Position numbers and translations under genes: made by a program. DNA of 64,000 nucleotides, taken from NCBI GenBank assembly GCA_018873225.1, contig JAEILZ010000008.1:2294001-2358000 (forward strand), given 5' to 3'. The notes below the pieces were generated by a model. It was not told the origin of the DNA. It searched no databases and saw only the letters and a program-made list of their open reading frames with translations. Positions within the stretch are counted from its first letter, which is position 1, and the number at the start of each line of letters is the position of its first letter. Source of the DNA: [Phialemoniopsis] sp. UDSM-2020 (taxonomy: Eukaryota; Ascomycota; Sordariomycetes; Thyridiales; Thyridiaceae). This document shows, one piece after another, positions 12,965-23,752 of this stretch.

Positions 12965-15900
12965 CTAGTCATTCGAAGGAGACGTGGGCGAGTAGTGGTC
13001 CTGACCGCCGCCGGCAGCCCGTCCAGGCGTTCTAGGCGAGAACTGAGGCGACTAAAAAGAGATGCAATGTTAGCTTTCCGATGTGACCACACATGATTAT
13101 TCTGTTTGTTTGTATCAACTTACAGCCGGCGAGAAGCCCGGGCTAGTAGGCGACTGCATCTGGCCCGGCGACCGCTGGAAGCTCGGGCTCGTGGGCGAGT
13201 AGGCCTCCGGTGACGTCGGCGACCACGTAGGCGACGCCGGCGAGTAGTTGGGGCTGGTGGCGCCCATGGGCCCGGCGTGCATCTGGGGCGAGGTCGGGCT
13301 GTAGGCGGGGCTCGCGGGAGAGTAGTTGGGGCTCGTCGGCGAATTGAACTGCGGAGACGTCGGGCTGTAGTGTTTGCCTGCGCCGGGGGAAGAGGGCGAA
13401 TAATTCGGCGACGTCGGGCTGTATTGGGGACTCGACGGGCTGGTGGGCCGCATCTGGGGGGAGGTGGGGGAGAAGGATGGCGACGAAGGGCTGAACTGCG
13501 GCGACGTCGCGCCAGTGTACCGGCCGACGAGCGAGAGCTCGGGAGAGCTCGGTGAGTATTGGGCGGAGGGAGAAGACGGCGAGAAGCCTCCATAGCCACT
13601 GCTGAAGGGCGAGGTGGGCGACTGGCTGAAGGGGCTAGTCGCGCGCGGCGACGCGCCAGAGGAGGGGCTCATGCCACCTAGGTTACCAAAGCCGGAGCCG
13701 CCGTACTCGGTATTGAAGCCGGCAGGTGTGGCAGAGCCGGCACCGACAATGGGCGAGAAGTTGCCCATAGTCGGGGAGCTGATGCCCATGTAACCGGAGT
13801 CGACCATGGGAGACCCTGTGTCATAGGGAGTAGCGGCGCCCTCGGCCTGGCTGCCCTTGATCGTCATTCCCGGCATCAAGCCCATACGCGAGTTGTCCGA
13901 GATGACGGTCTCGAGCATAGCGGGATCCAGTAGCACCTCGAAGTGACCCGTGCCCATGGGCGCGAGCTGGCCCAGCATGACGTTCTCGGAGACACCGCGG
14001 CAATCGTCAAGCTCGCCAACAGCGGCGGCCTCGAGCAGAATCTCGACAGTCTCTTCGAAAGAACACCTCATCAGAGCACCCGTGTCTGCACGGTTGATAC
14101 CGTGACGGGTGACCGCGGCGATGGAGCCACGGTAGGTCATGACATCGACCAGGAGCGCCAAATGGCGATGGTTGACGTAGGAACCGTCGAAGGCCAACAC
14201 CTGGGTCAACTCGAGGAGCAGCGCCATACGCGCACCTTCGATACCAAAGACATCCACAACCTGGTGTAGGTCGTTGGTCGTTGTCCGCCTGCAATCGACA
14301 CCATCGACCGCGAGAACGGCGCGAAGAGAAGTACCTTGTGTATCAAGGAACCACTCCTCACATCGCTTGTCGTCCTTGATCGCGATCAAGGAGCCATCGT
14401 CCGTCTCAACAAGTCGAGCTTCCTTGTTCAAGAAAGCACGCTCAATGCCAGGCACACCGCGGAGGGTGAGCGAGTCGAGGAGATGGGCCTCCAGACGTTT
14501 GAGCATGACATCGTCCTCGGGTCGCGAGCTGTCGTCATCCTTGTCGTCGTCTGGCCTCACCACGCGGATACGAATTACCTGGTCTTCGGCATTGTTATCG
14601 CTGAAAATGACGCCTACGTCCATAGCGTATTCTTCCTTGATGCGATTGGCAACATCCTCGATCCTCAAGTTCTTGTCAAGCATCTTTTGGCGGTCGAGGG
14701 TAATGCGCAACAGCCAGCGAGACTGCTGGTCAAGGTTGGTAGCGACATCATCAGGGATAAGGAAATATGACTCGATCATATCTTGGTCATCGGGAATGTT
14801 GGTTGCGCGCACATCAGGATCATAGTAGATCTCTGTAACAGCAGTGACGGAACGGAGATTGGTGTGTTCAACAATGCTGCGCAATTCCTTTGCCCGCTCT
14901 TGAGTGGGCCGTCCATCCGCATCGTCCAGGTAGACAACCATACCAGGAGTCTTGATATTGCTGGCCACGTTGAGAATCTCCTTGAGACGCGGGACACCAA
15001 GTGTGACGTTCTTCGAAGACACACCAGCGAAATGGAAGGTGTTCAGCGTCATCTGTGTGGCGGGCTCACCAATAGACTGGGCAGCCAGAACACCAACCAT
15101 TTCACCTGCGTTGACCATCGCCTTAGCCCATCTAGACTCGAGTTCACCGAGAATGTGGTTGAAAGCAATGCTGCTGAGGCGGTCTTGCACGGTGAGCCGC
15201 TTGAAGGCTAGACGAGAGCGGAGTTGCGCCTTGAACAGGATGGTTGCGTTATGATCGGCCTGGAGGGACGTCTCGTCGTTGCCACGGACAATAACCATGG
15301 AATCGAGCATAGCCTGAACACGAGGAATGACATCCTGAGGGCGGAGATTGCTTCGATCCTGGTCGCGAACGCCGTACAGCTTCTTGGTAGTCTCAATGAT
15401 ACGGATAATGTTGAGCGGCAATTGCATCATATCCTCATCCTTCTTCCGCTTGTTGATGACGCGTACTTCAGCTCGGTCCTCCAGCAATTTCTCGTACTCG
15501 GCATCGAGTAGGCGTTGTGCATCAGCATCGCCAGCGATGTCTGCAGGAGACTCATACACCTCATAAGGCAGAGGCTCATCCATGACATCAAGCTTGTATC
15601 GCTTCATGAACGCCTTGTCGGAGATCAAGAAGTGGTCGACCTTTTGCTTCTCGATCTTCATACCATCCAGACCATCCTCTCCGTAGATGAACTGGATAAT
15701 GTCACCGAGCGAGTTGCGCACAGTACCATCGTACTTCGCACTGACATCTTCCAGAGCCTTGACAAGACGACGCTGAATGTAACCAGTCTCGGCTGTCTTG
15801 ACAGCCGTGTCAATCAGACCTTCACGACCAGCCATAGCGTGGAAGAAGAACTCAGTGGGAGTCAGGCCACGGAGATACGAGTTCTCGACGAAGCCACGGG

Positions 15901-18386
15901 CCTCTGGCGAGTAGTCATCCTTGGTAAAGTGAGGGAGCGTTCGATACTTAAATCCGAATGGAATGCGCTTGCCCTCAACAATCTGCTGACCGACCAAAGC
16001 CGTCATCTGGGAGATGTTGATGGAGGAACCCTTGGAACCAGATCGCGCCATGGTGACAGCGTTGTTCAGATCCTTCAAACTCTGTTCAGTGGTAGTACCC
16101 GCCTTGTCACGAGCAGTGTTCAAAGCTTTCGAGACTTTGTTTTCAAAAGTCTCTCTCACGTTCATACCAGGCAACGCCTCGAGTTCGTTGGCCGTGGCTG
16201 ATGCGGTCAGCTTTCGCACCTCTTCTTTTTGCTCATCGATGTGAACCTGCACCTTCTCAATGGTCGCCTTATCAGGAATCGTATCACCGATACCGATACT
16301 GTGACCATTGTGCAGTAGCCAGTAGTTGACAACGCGCTGGCAACCGTTGAGGAAGTCCATGGCACCGGAAGGACCCAGCTCGTTGTAGCAGATGTGAATA
16401 ACACCGCCACTAGCCGCACCGATGATCTTCTTGGTCAACAATCCGTACAGAAGCTGACCGCCTTGAATGCAGATGCCCTCGTCGGTAATAGGGTTGACAT
16501 CCTTGCCCTGTTGCAGACTGACCGTCTCGGGGATAATCAGACTGATAATCTGCTTACCCGTCCAACGAGGTCTGGGCTTCAGGATCGCAGGTTTAGGGAT
16601 CTCGCCATCCCAGCCGGGTACCCAGAGCATGAGGTTCATGACCGCCTCCTTGTTCAAGAAAACGTCACGACGGCAGATCTTGTAAGCTCCAGCGAGAGTA
16701 TCTTGGACAATACCCATCAAAGGACCGTTACGTTGCGGAGACACGATGTTCAGGGGAACCATGCACAGCTCCCGAACTTCGGCACGAGTCTCCTCGGTCT
16801 GTGGTACGTGCAAGTTCATTTCGTCACCATCGAAATCGGCGTTGTATGGCGACGTGACAGACAGGTTCAACCGGAAGGTGGAGTACGGCATGACGCGGAC
16901 ACGATGGCCCATCATAGACTCCTTGTGAAGAGACGGTTGACGATTGAAAATGATGTAGTCGCCATCGATAAGATGGCGCTCAACCTTCCAGCCATACTCC
17001 AGCGAAATCTGGCCGGCACGGCGATGGTGCCGCAGATCGATTCTAGTTCCGTCTGAGCGAATGACATACTTGGCACCGGGATGCTCGTTCGGTCCATTCT
17101 GGACAAGCTGGTGGAGCCGGCCAATGTTGTAGGGCGTGACAGTTTCCGGATAGGTCAAAGTGCGAGCAATGCTGCGGGGAACACCAACTTCGTCGAGAGA
17201 GATATTGGCATCACCAGTGATGACGGTACGTGCAGAAAAGTCGACACGCTTACCCATCAAGTTGCCACGGAGACGACCCTCCTTGCCCTTGAGACGGGCT
17301 CGAATAGCTTTCACAGGACGACCGCTCTTCTGGAGTGCGCGAGGAATGGCTGCAATGTCGTTGTCCATGTAGGTCGCCACGTGGTACTGCAAAAGCTGCT
17401 CAAAATCGGAAGCGATGTGAGCGGGGGAACCCTCCTGCAGAGCTTGTCGCACATTCGCATTGGCGCGGATAACATCACCAAGCTTGTAGGTCAAGTCATC
17501 CTCGTTCCGCAGACCCGTACCGGTACCGTCCATAGAAATACTGGGCCGGACAGGTGGGGGAGGAACGGGAAGGACCGTGATGATCATCCACTCGGGACGC
17601 GCATAGTCGACGTTGAGACCCATATCACGCAGGTCGCTCTCAGTGATGCGGCGAAGGATGTTGTGCGCAGCCTCGGGGGTGATCTGCTTCTTGTCTTTTA
17701 CCTTCGTGCCTTCTTCTTGGACCGACTCGGTGTGCGCAAACAGTTGCAGACCATTTTGGCGCACAGCAGGCTGTGGGTTTCCACAACCGCCGTGGCTATG
17801 CGGAGCCTCCTTGGGCGCTTTACCCATGGGGTCGAACGCGTCGTCCTGCTCAGACTTGACCTCATTCTCGCAACGCTTCTTCTTCTTGCAGCACTCCCAT
17901 ACACGCTGGAACCGAACCTTCGGATCTCTCGTCTTGACAGCAGCGAGGAATTCGGGGTCGCTCTGGATTTGAAGTCATGTCAGCATTAAGAAGGCCATAA
18001 CAGTCATTGTGTTATGTGCCAATACTAACCCTGTCAGCCAACACTTTGCTACATCCGTGGCAGACGGTCTCGAGGACCTTCTTGACCTTCTTGATAAAGC
18101 CTGGGTGGAAGACAGGTTTGGCGAGCTCAATATGACCAAAATGGCCAGGGCATTCGGACATGTTCTCCGTGCAGGTCTTGCACTTGAACTGGCGGTCGAC
18201 AGATCCAAGTAGAGGGTCGTTCAAACCGCCATCGCGAGGCTTGGTTCGAGTCTCATCCATGGTCTCGGGATAGACAATGTGAGCCACGCTCATGTTTTTG
18301 ATCTCTTCAGGCGAGAGGAGACCGAACTGGATCTCCTCGATCGTCTTCAGAGGCGCACTCGAGTGCGCAAAATAGAGGTTCGCCAT
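12965..18386 (-). CDS. rpb1: RNA polymerase II largest subunit RPB1
   Basis: This is the catalytic subunit of nuclear RNA polymerase II. The exons are 18,386-18,030, 17,962-13,124 and 13,051-12,965, giving 1,760 aa, the usual size. Introns are 67 and 72 bp. The N-terminal clamp zinc sites are visible (Cys69, Cys72, Cys79, His82; Cys109, Cys112). The catalytic metal-A motif NADFDGDE lies at 493-500 with Asp495/497/499. The bridge helix ([19 protein letters not shown]) is near 820. The C-terminal domain starts near 1,490 and is very degenerate: SPTSP-type pieces abound, but only a few exact YSPTSPx heptads remain, and the last exon encodes the terminal YSPTSPSND. Large open frames on the opposite strand are codon-bias shadows. 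A perfect inverted repeat lies 25-43 nt upstream of the start codon. Confidence 0.98.
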
Positions 18387-19570
18387 GGTGACGGAATGTG
18401 ATTTGATGTAGAATCACAAAGTGTGATTCTGACCTCGATCTCAAATGAAGGTGAGAAGTAGGTGGCGTCGCGAGAAGGCCGAAGAGAATTCGTGTCGATG
18501 CGCGACCGTGGCCAGCGCCGAAATTGTCAAAAGCGCGAAAATTCGTTTTGGAGGAATTGAAAAGAGGGACGCGTCGATAAAGATTCGCTCGTCGAGGCAG
18601 GTGATGATGGATCTTTGTTTCTTTGTTGTCCTCCCCAGCGCCAATCCAGGCCCCAAGGCCCCCCGGGAGCGCGTGCTATCTGCTCACCCTCGCCAGTGTC
18701 GCCGACTCGTCGACCGCGACGAAACTGTTCGATTCAGAGGCTTCGTAAAATCGTAAACGGTGTCGGAGGTGCAGTTTCCTTGCGATGCGCGATGTCCGAC
18801 GCGCGCAGCGATGATGATGCGGACGTCGTGGGTGGTGAGAGTGTTGGAAGAAGGCGAGGTTTGCTTGGGGAAATGATGAAAAGTTCGTAATTCAAGGGCG
18901 GCTGGCCACGTCCAAAATACGCTAATCCCGATTCGGCCATCATTCACTCCTTTATTGTTAGACCTCCCCCTTCAGCAGCCAGGTACCTAAAAATACTCCC
19001 CGTAGACCTGGAAAGCAGCACAGCCTTGCAGAAGTCCACCGTCCAAAGAGCCGCCTTTGTCCACTATGAGTAGAGGCCCGTACCTCAACCTTGGGACCTT
19101 CTCCAGGCATCACCCCCTCCCCCCACGCATCACGGCCAGGTGAGTCAAAAGTTCCACAGCAGCTCCAGGCCAATGGTACCACGAGCTTGGTTCAACTTTG
19201 CGACCATGTAACATTCCCCGACGACATGCATATGTCGAGAGAAGCATTGGAAACTTCCTCGACATTCACTGAGGCGATATGACCGTTGTATTCGCCTCTT
19301 TACACGTTCACGTGGCCTTTCTTGAAAACCGAGCAACTGTTTGAACCTAGTCTGAGAGCTTGGACGATATCATTCGCGTGTACGGAACTTGATGAATAAT
19401 TTGCAACAGCATACATGCCTTTTGCTAGGAATGTCCCTTTTGACAAAATATTTCAATTATGAAATAGTCCATTTATTAGGTTGCTTTGCTGAAATGGCAA
19501 AGGGACTCTGCGGCGTCGAGACCAGCAAAATTCTGCTCCGTATCAATGACATTAAGCTTCTTATTTTCAA
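18387..19570. other. RPB1 upstream region
   Basis: 1.2 kb holding the RPB1 promoter and 5' leader on its left side. It becomes AT-rich toward the tRNA gene on the right. No coding sequence is supported. Confidence 0.6.
18411..18429. promoter_or_regulatory. Perfect inverted repeat next to RPB1 start
   Basis: GAATCACA and TGTGATTC flank a 3-nt spacer, 25 nt upstream of the RPB1 ATG. A further TGTGATT half-site occurs at 18,397-18,403. It could be a dimeric protein-binding site or a small hairpin in the mRNA leader. The structure is seen directly; the role is inference. Confidence 0.4.
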
Positions 19571-19642
19571 TCCCAATTAGTATAGTGGCTAGTATGCAGC
19601 CTTGTCACGGCTGAGACCGGAGTTCGATTCTCCGATTGGGAG
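19571..19642 (+). tRNA. tRNA-Asp (GTC), copy 1
   Basis: A 72-nt cloverleaf. The acceptor stem TCCCAAT pairs with ATTGGGA and is followed by discriminator G. The anticodon stem CAGCC/GGCTG holds the loop TTGTCAC, with anticodon GTC at 19,604-19,606. The T-loop is TTCGATT. There is no intron. A T-rich Pol III terminator follows within 15-20 nt. It is identical to the copies at 20,207 (minus) and 32,547 (plus); all three share TCAATCCCAAT across the 5' boundary. Confidence 0.95.
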
Positions 19643-20206
19643 ACTCTTTCTTTTTTGTGTTTTTTTGCATCTTTGTATAGAGGTATTTTCTTTTTAAGGT
19701 TGAAAGGAGCAGAGCCAGATCGATCAGAGAGAACAGGTTTTGAAAAGTGTATGCTTGCTAGATTCAGCGATCTGAATGCATAGCTCTCTACCGAGGCTCT
19801 TGTAATGCGGTTGAACTACCACAAGCTCTCGCCCTTCGCGGCAGTGAAGTATGGCGGATATCGTTACTGTACAATAGCATATGGAGGTTCATGCTTCCTA
19901 GGAACAGGAGCCTGTCCTTTGAAATGAAGTCTCATCCTCCAGTAATAAGGTATTGGCAAATTTCAAACAAAACTGCAGCGCAATAGTCGTTGCATCAGGA
20001 CAAAGGTAGCTTCCACCACTAGAGGAACATGGTGTCTCAGATGGGTCCATCACAAAAAGCAAAAGATGAGCCCAGCATCCCGTCCAAGTGACACCATATC
20101 CAACTCCTTTTCCTTTCCCAAGATAGGACTTCTAGGAACAGCATCCTGTAGCAAACGAGAGGAGATAAAAAGGGAAATCTCGCTTTCGCGAGGTTCTGTT
20201 GCAGCA
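19643..20206. other. Spacer between inverted tRNA-Asp genes
   Basis: About 560 bp of AT-leaning sequence between two inward-facing tRNA genes. No gene is supported. A fragment near 19,785-19,840 vaguely recalls tRNA D-arm sequence on the minus strand but does not fold convincingly. Confidence 0.5.
20179..20192 (-). terminator. Hairpin in trailer of tRNA-Asp copy 2
   Basis: On the minus strand CTCGC-GAAA-GCGAG forms a 5-bp stem with a GNRA-type loop, starting 14 nt after the tRNA 3' end. A T5 run (20,171-20,167) follows and is the likely Pol III stop. Copies 1 and 3 instead have T-runs almost directly after the gene. Confidence 0.4.
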
Positions 20207-20278
20207 CTCCCAATCGGAGAATCGAACTCCGGTCTCAGCCGTGACAAGGCTGCATACTAGCCACTATACTAATTGGGA
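20207..20278 (-). tRNA. tRNA-Asp (GTC), copy 2
   Basis: The reverse complement is identical over all 72 nt to the copy at 19,571, so the anticodon is again GTC. The pair forms an inverted repeat with a 564-bp spacer. The 3' trailer is longer than in the other copies and contains a small hairpin before the first T-run. Confidence 0.95.
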
Positions 20279-20466
20279 TTGAAATTGAAGTTTCGATATG
20301 TGCGCTCATGTACGCTCCAGTGGTCACCACGAACACTTGCATCACAACTTTATTGGAAATCGTCCTTCGTGGGGGTTTCTTGGATGCCTCGTCAATTTTC
20401 GGGGGTATCAAATGCTGCTGCGTGATCATCCACATAGTACTAGCTGTGTCTCAACGTCCATCAAGC

Positions 20467-21921
20467 TCAGCCGGCTTTCCTCCTCCCTCTGCCCCTTCCG
20501 GCAGCTGCCTTTTTGTTGTTTGGCCGATCTCCTGCTCCATCGCCGTCTCCGCTTAGGCTTCGTCTCCGCATGGTTCCGGCAGAGACTGCGATGAACTCCT
20601 CCTCGCTATCTGATTCCCCTAGGTTGTACAGAACAGGCATGCGGAAGGAGCTCTCCTCGAGGTCGTCATTCAGTCGGTCGACCGTCACAACGTCGACATT
20701 TTCGTCTTCCAGGTCTAATCGCCGCTTGGTCAACTCCTCTTGAGGGTGTATATCGAACTCGTCTTCCTTCTCCTGGTACTGCACATTCTCCTCGACCTCG
20801 ACAAAGTCTGGTGCCAACGCTGACCACTTTTGTGGACTGGTCACTGACCAAATGTTGATACGGCCCGTCTCCAAACCACAGGCAGCAAGTAGCGCCTTAT
20901 GGGGATGCCATTCGATCACTCCTTGCTCTTCCTTGGGCCCTTCGAGCATGCGCACAAGCGAGCCGTGACCTCGTTCCCATATGTACAGCTCGTGGTTGTT
21001 ATACGTTGATGCTGCAACATATTCTCCGGTTGCGCTGAAAGTAACGTGGTTCCATGAGAGTTTGTTGACGACATCCTGGAACTTGTGCTCTTCTGGAAGC
21101 TGAATGGTATCGGGGTCCAGATCGGGTGCAGATAAATTGGGTACGTGTAAGGTCCTGATGATCCTGTCTTGTGCATTCATGAGGAGGACCTTGCCAGACT
21201 GTGTAAGCCGCAATGTGGTAACAATACCCGTGCAAGCCTTTCTGGAGAAAATGACCTCGAGAGTGCTGGAGTCGATAATGTTGATCCAGCCTTTGCTTGT
21301 GCCTGCCAAAATATGATCTCCCGTCGATGTGTAGATGGTAACTGTGGTCATTTGCTTCGCATCTTCCTTTGCCCACTTCTCCTTCTGAGAAGCATCGTCT
21401 GTCTCGGGTCGTTTTGGTTTCGAGGGCAAGGGGTGTTTGACGTCAGTGGCATCGGTCACGTCCACGAGGAAAGGTTGGTCTTCGAAAATGGACGCGACAA
21501 ATTGATGGCTTGTTGATGTCAGCACGCAATCTTGGTGGGATTGTTTAGAGACTTGAACGTACGGGTTGTAAGGATGCAATTCTGCAATGTAGACTGGGCC
21601 GCGGAAGCGCACTTCGCGGTACCTCTTCCCATCTTGTAAATCCCAGAGGATTGCCTTCCATCCTTGGCATGCTGAGAGCAGGTATCTGCCACATCTTGAC
21701 CAACTTAATGAAGTGATGCTCTTAGAATGCCCTCTCAGCTTGCGCGCAACGCCCATTGTCTCCAGGTCCCACACGACCACTGTGCCGTCCACGCGACCTG
21801 AGGCGAGAAAGTCGCCATTGCGATTGAACCGCAAGCACGTGGAATGGCCCGACCTGATAGTGTTTGTAATGTTCTCGGGATAATCCTGCAGGAGATAATC
21901 GTCGGAGAGTAATAAATTCAT
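20467..21921 (-). CDS. swd1: COMPASS complex subunit Swd1 (RbBP5 homologue)
   Basis: A WD40-propeller subunit of the Set1/COMPASS histone H3 Lys4 methyltransferase, acting in the nucleus. The start chosen is MNLLLSDDYLLQDYPE, the expected Swd1 N-terminus; open frame continues 74 codons upstream to another ATG but has no family character. WD-type units such as SGRVDGTVVVWDLE and SACQGWKAILWDLQDG mark the first blades. The acidic C-terminal segment ends in a Gly/Arg/Lys tail. I infer a 54-bp intron at 21,562-21,509 (donor GTACGT, branch GCTGAC, acceptor AAG): removing it joins YNP to HQFVASIFEDQP as in the family. The intron length is a multiple of three and has no stop, so an unspliced reading also stays open. 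Predicted length is 466 aa. The start is 549 bp from the divergent THG1 start. Confidence 0.93.
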   Translation of the reverse strand: MNLLLSDDYLLQDYPENITNTIRSGHSTCLRFNRNGDFLASGRVDGTVVVWDLETMGVARKLRGHSKSITSLSWSRCGRYLLSACQGWKAILWDLQDGKRYREVRFRGPVYIAELHPYNPYVQVSKQSHQDCVLTSTSHQFVASIFEDQPFLVDVTDATDVKHPLPSKPKRPETDDASQKEKWAKEDAKQMTTVTIYTSTGDHILAGTSKGWINIIDSSTLEVIFSRKACTGIVTTLRLTQSGKVLLMNAQDRIIRTLHVPNLSAPDLDPDTIQLPEEHKFQDVVNKLSWNHVTFSATGEYVAASTYNNHELYIWERGHGSLVRMLEGPKEEQGVIEWHPHKALLAACGLETGRINIWSVTSPQKWSALAPDFVEVEENVQYQEKEDEFDIHPQEELTKRRLDLEDENVDVVTVDRLNDDLEESSFRMPVLYNLGESDSEEEFIAVSAGTMRRRSLSGDGDGAGDRPNNKKAAAGRGRGRRKAG

Positions 21922-22470
21922 GATGAGGCGCGTCAATCTTGCGGCGACGTGCCTGCATGGAAGCAATCTTGGTGCTCCAAGAAATTTGGGGAGGAGGGGA
22001 GGTCTACAGGCAATCGCAGGGATACGCGACTTGGTGGTTTGGGGACAGACAAGCGCCTGCAAGGCTGAAAGACCCCTCCACAAAACCCCTGGCCGCTCTA
22101 AAATGACGCTAGCATGGAGCCAAGATCTGCCACAGCTCTCCAATGCTTGGACCGTGAAGGTTTAAGATCCGTCAAGTGAACATACATGTGACATTGACGC
22201 ACAAGGGCCTGAAAGTCCTTGTATTTTCCACCAATACAAGAATATTCTTGATGGCTTCGGCATCTGTTATTCGAGAATATACTGAGACAAGGAAGCATTA
22301 TTCTTTACAAGGCTACCGGATCGACTCATCAGACCCTCTAAACTTGGGCAGCTCGCAGTCTGGGCTTAAGTGTCTGGATGCCAGCCTCGGTCTTCGGCTC
22401 AGGTTTATCCAAAGACTCTACCTAGAGCTGTGATTGTCTGCATAGGTCCTTTATTCGGATTTCCGGCATC
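21922..22470. promoter_or_regulatory. Divergent promoter between swd1 and thg1
   Basis: 549 bp separate the two start codons, so both promoters must share this interval. No specific site is recognised. Confidence 0.55.
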
Positions 22471-23752
22471 ATGGCAAATTCCAAGTATGTGCAGTCTCAT
22501 CTAAGATCAGCTACAAAGGGCTAATCTGTGGCGGTGTTAGGTATGAATACGTCAAACATTTTGAGCAGCCTGACGGGTTGCTACCAAACACATGGGTGGT
22601 TGTTAGACTAGACGGGCGAGGTTTCACCAAGTAACAAGAAACCTCCTTCATGCGCCGGGCGAGACATCTTTCGGCTGACGGACATCTGTGGCAGAATGTG
22701 CGCCAAGTATCACTTTGAGAAACCCAACGACAGGCGGGCTCTTGATCTTATGAATGCAGCTGCCAAGGCAGTAATCACCGAGATTCCCGATATTACCATC
22801 GCATATGGTATCAGCGACGAATATAGGTAAGTCCTGTGTCCCATATATAAGATAGCATCTGGTCTGACGCAGAGAATAGCTTCGTTTTCCACAAGACTTC
22901 CACCTTGTTTGATCGTAGATCAAGGTAAGCCCTTCCCTTTCTGCAATGGGCATGAACTCTGGGCTAAGGCCTCGACAGTAAGATCGTAACAACTGTGGTG
23001 TCAACTTTCACTTCATACTATGTCCACTTGTGGTCGACATATTTTCCGAACACCCCCTTAACGCCCCCTCTCCCGAGCTTCGACGGCCGGGCAGTATGTT
23101 ACCCCAGTGTCCAAAATTTGCGAGACTATATGAGCTGGAGACAAGTTGATTGTACGAGGAATGATTTCACCCTATCCCTTTTCACATACTGATCTTCATA
23201 CACAGGTCACATCAATAATCTTTACAACACGACGTTCTGGACTCTAGTCCAGAAAGGCAACATGAGTACAACAGAGGCGACTGAGTCCTTAAATGTAGGC
23301 CATTAGTTTCTCCAATCTCATTCTTTCTCTCCTCTTCCCTCTTCGTCTATCCGACATATCTAACGGGAGAATAGGGCACGTTTTCATCCGACAAAAACGA
23401 GATCCTCTTTTCAAAATTTGGCATCAACTATAACAACGAACCCGACATATACAAAAAGGGGAGCGTTCTGTTCCGAGAAGTGAGTATTGCAAAGTCTAAT
23501 GAGCCCCTCGGTGCTGAGCTAACCCATGGTCAGTACGAGCTCGTCGAAGTGGGAACCCAAAACGTTGCGACGGAGGCAGACAACATCGCCGAGCCGGAGC
23601 AACAGACCAAAACCCAGGCGGAAAAGGAGAAGAAGAAGCGCGCCAAGGCTCGAGTGGTCATTGAGCATCTTGATATCATTAAGGATGACTTCTGGGATAG
23701 GAGGCCATGGTTGCTCTCTGGTAAGTCGGGCAACCTTCCAAAACAGCCGTAG
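22471..23752 (+). CDS. thg1: tRNA(His) guanylyltransferase Thg1
   Basis: This enzyme adds the extra G-1 to the 5' end of tRNA-His by 3'-5' nucleotide addition, which is needed for HisRS recognition. There are eight exons: 22,471-22,484; 22,541-22,630; 22,695-22,826; 22,880-22,924; 22,979-23,151; 23,206-23,294; 23,375-23,479; 23,534-23,752. They total 867 nt and encode 288 aa. The metal-binding residues Asp29 (VRLDGRGFTK) and Asp76 (YGISDEYSF) fall at the same numbers as in yeast. The HINNLYNTTFW motif spans the intron-5 junction region. The C-terminal half has a Lys/Glu-rich stretch (EKEKKKRAKAR) before IEHLDIIKDDFWDRRPW. Exon 1 is only 14 nt. The last intron (54 bp, GTGAGT...CAG) is stop-free and frame-preserving. 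A GTAAGT near 23,721 could be used as an alternative donor at the C-terminus. Confidence 0.95.

Noticed and set aside
17081..17989. 302-codon open frame on the plus strand
   Set aside because: It lies antisense to RPB1 exon 2 and the RPB1 intron; it has no family character and reflects codon bias of the real gene.
19780..19845. tRNA-like fragment between the tRNA-Asp pair
   Set aside because: D-arm-like pieces are visible on the minus strand, but no full acceptor stem or T-arm pairs, so neither a tRNA nor a clear pseudogene can be supported.
23715..23752. Possible donor GTAAGT near the thg1 stop
   Set aside because: Reading through gives a plausible C-terminus of family length and no convincing acceptor or further coding exon was found downstream.
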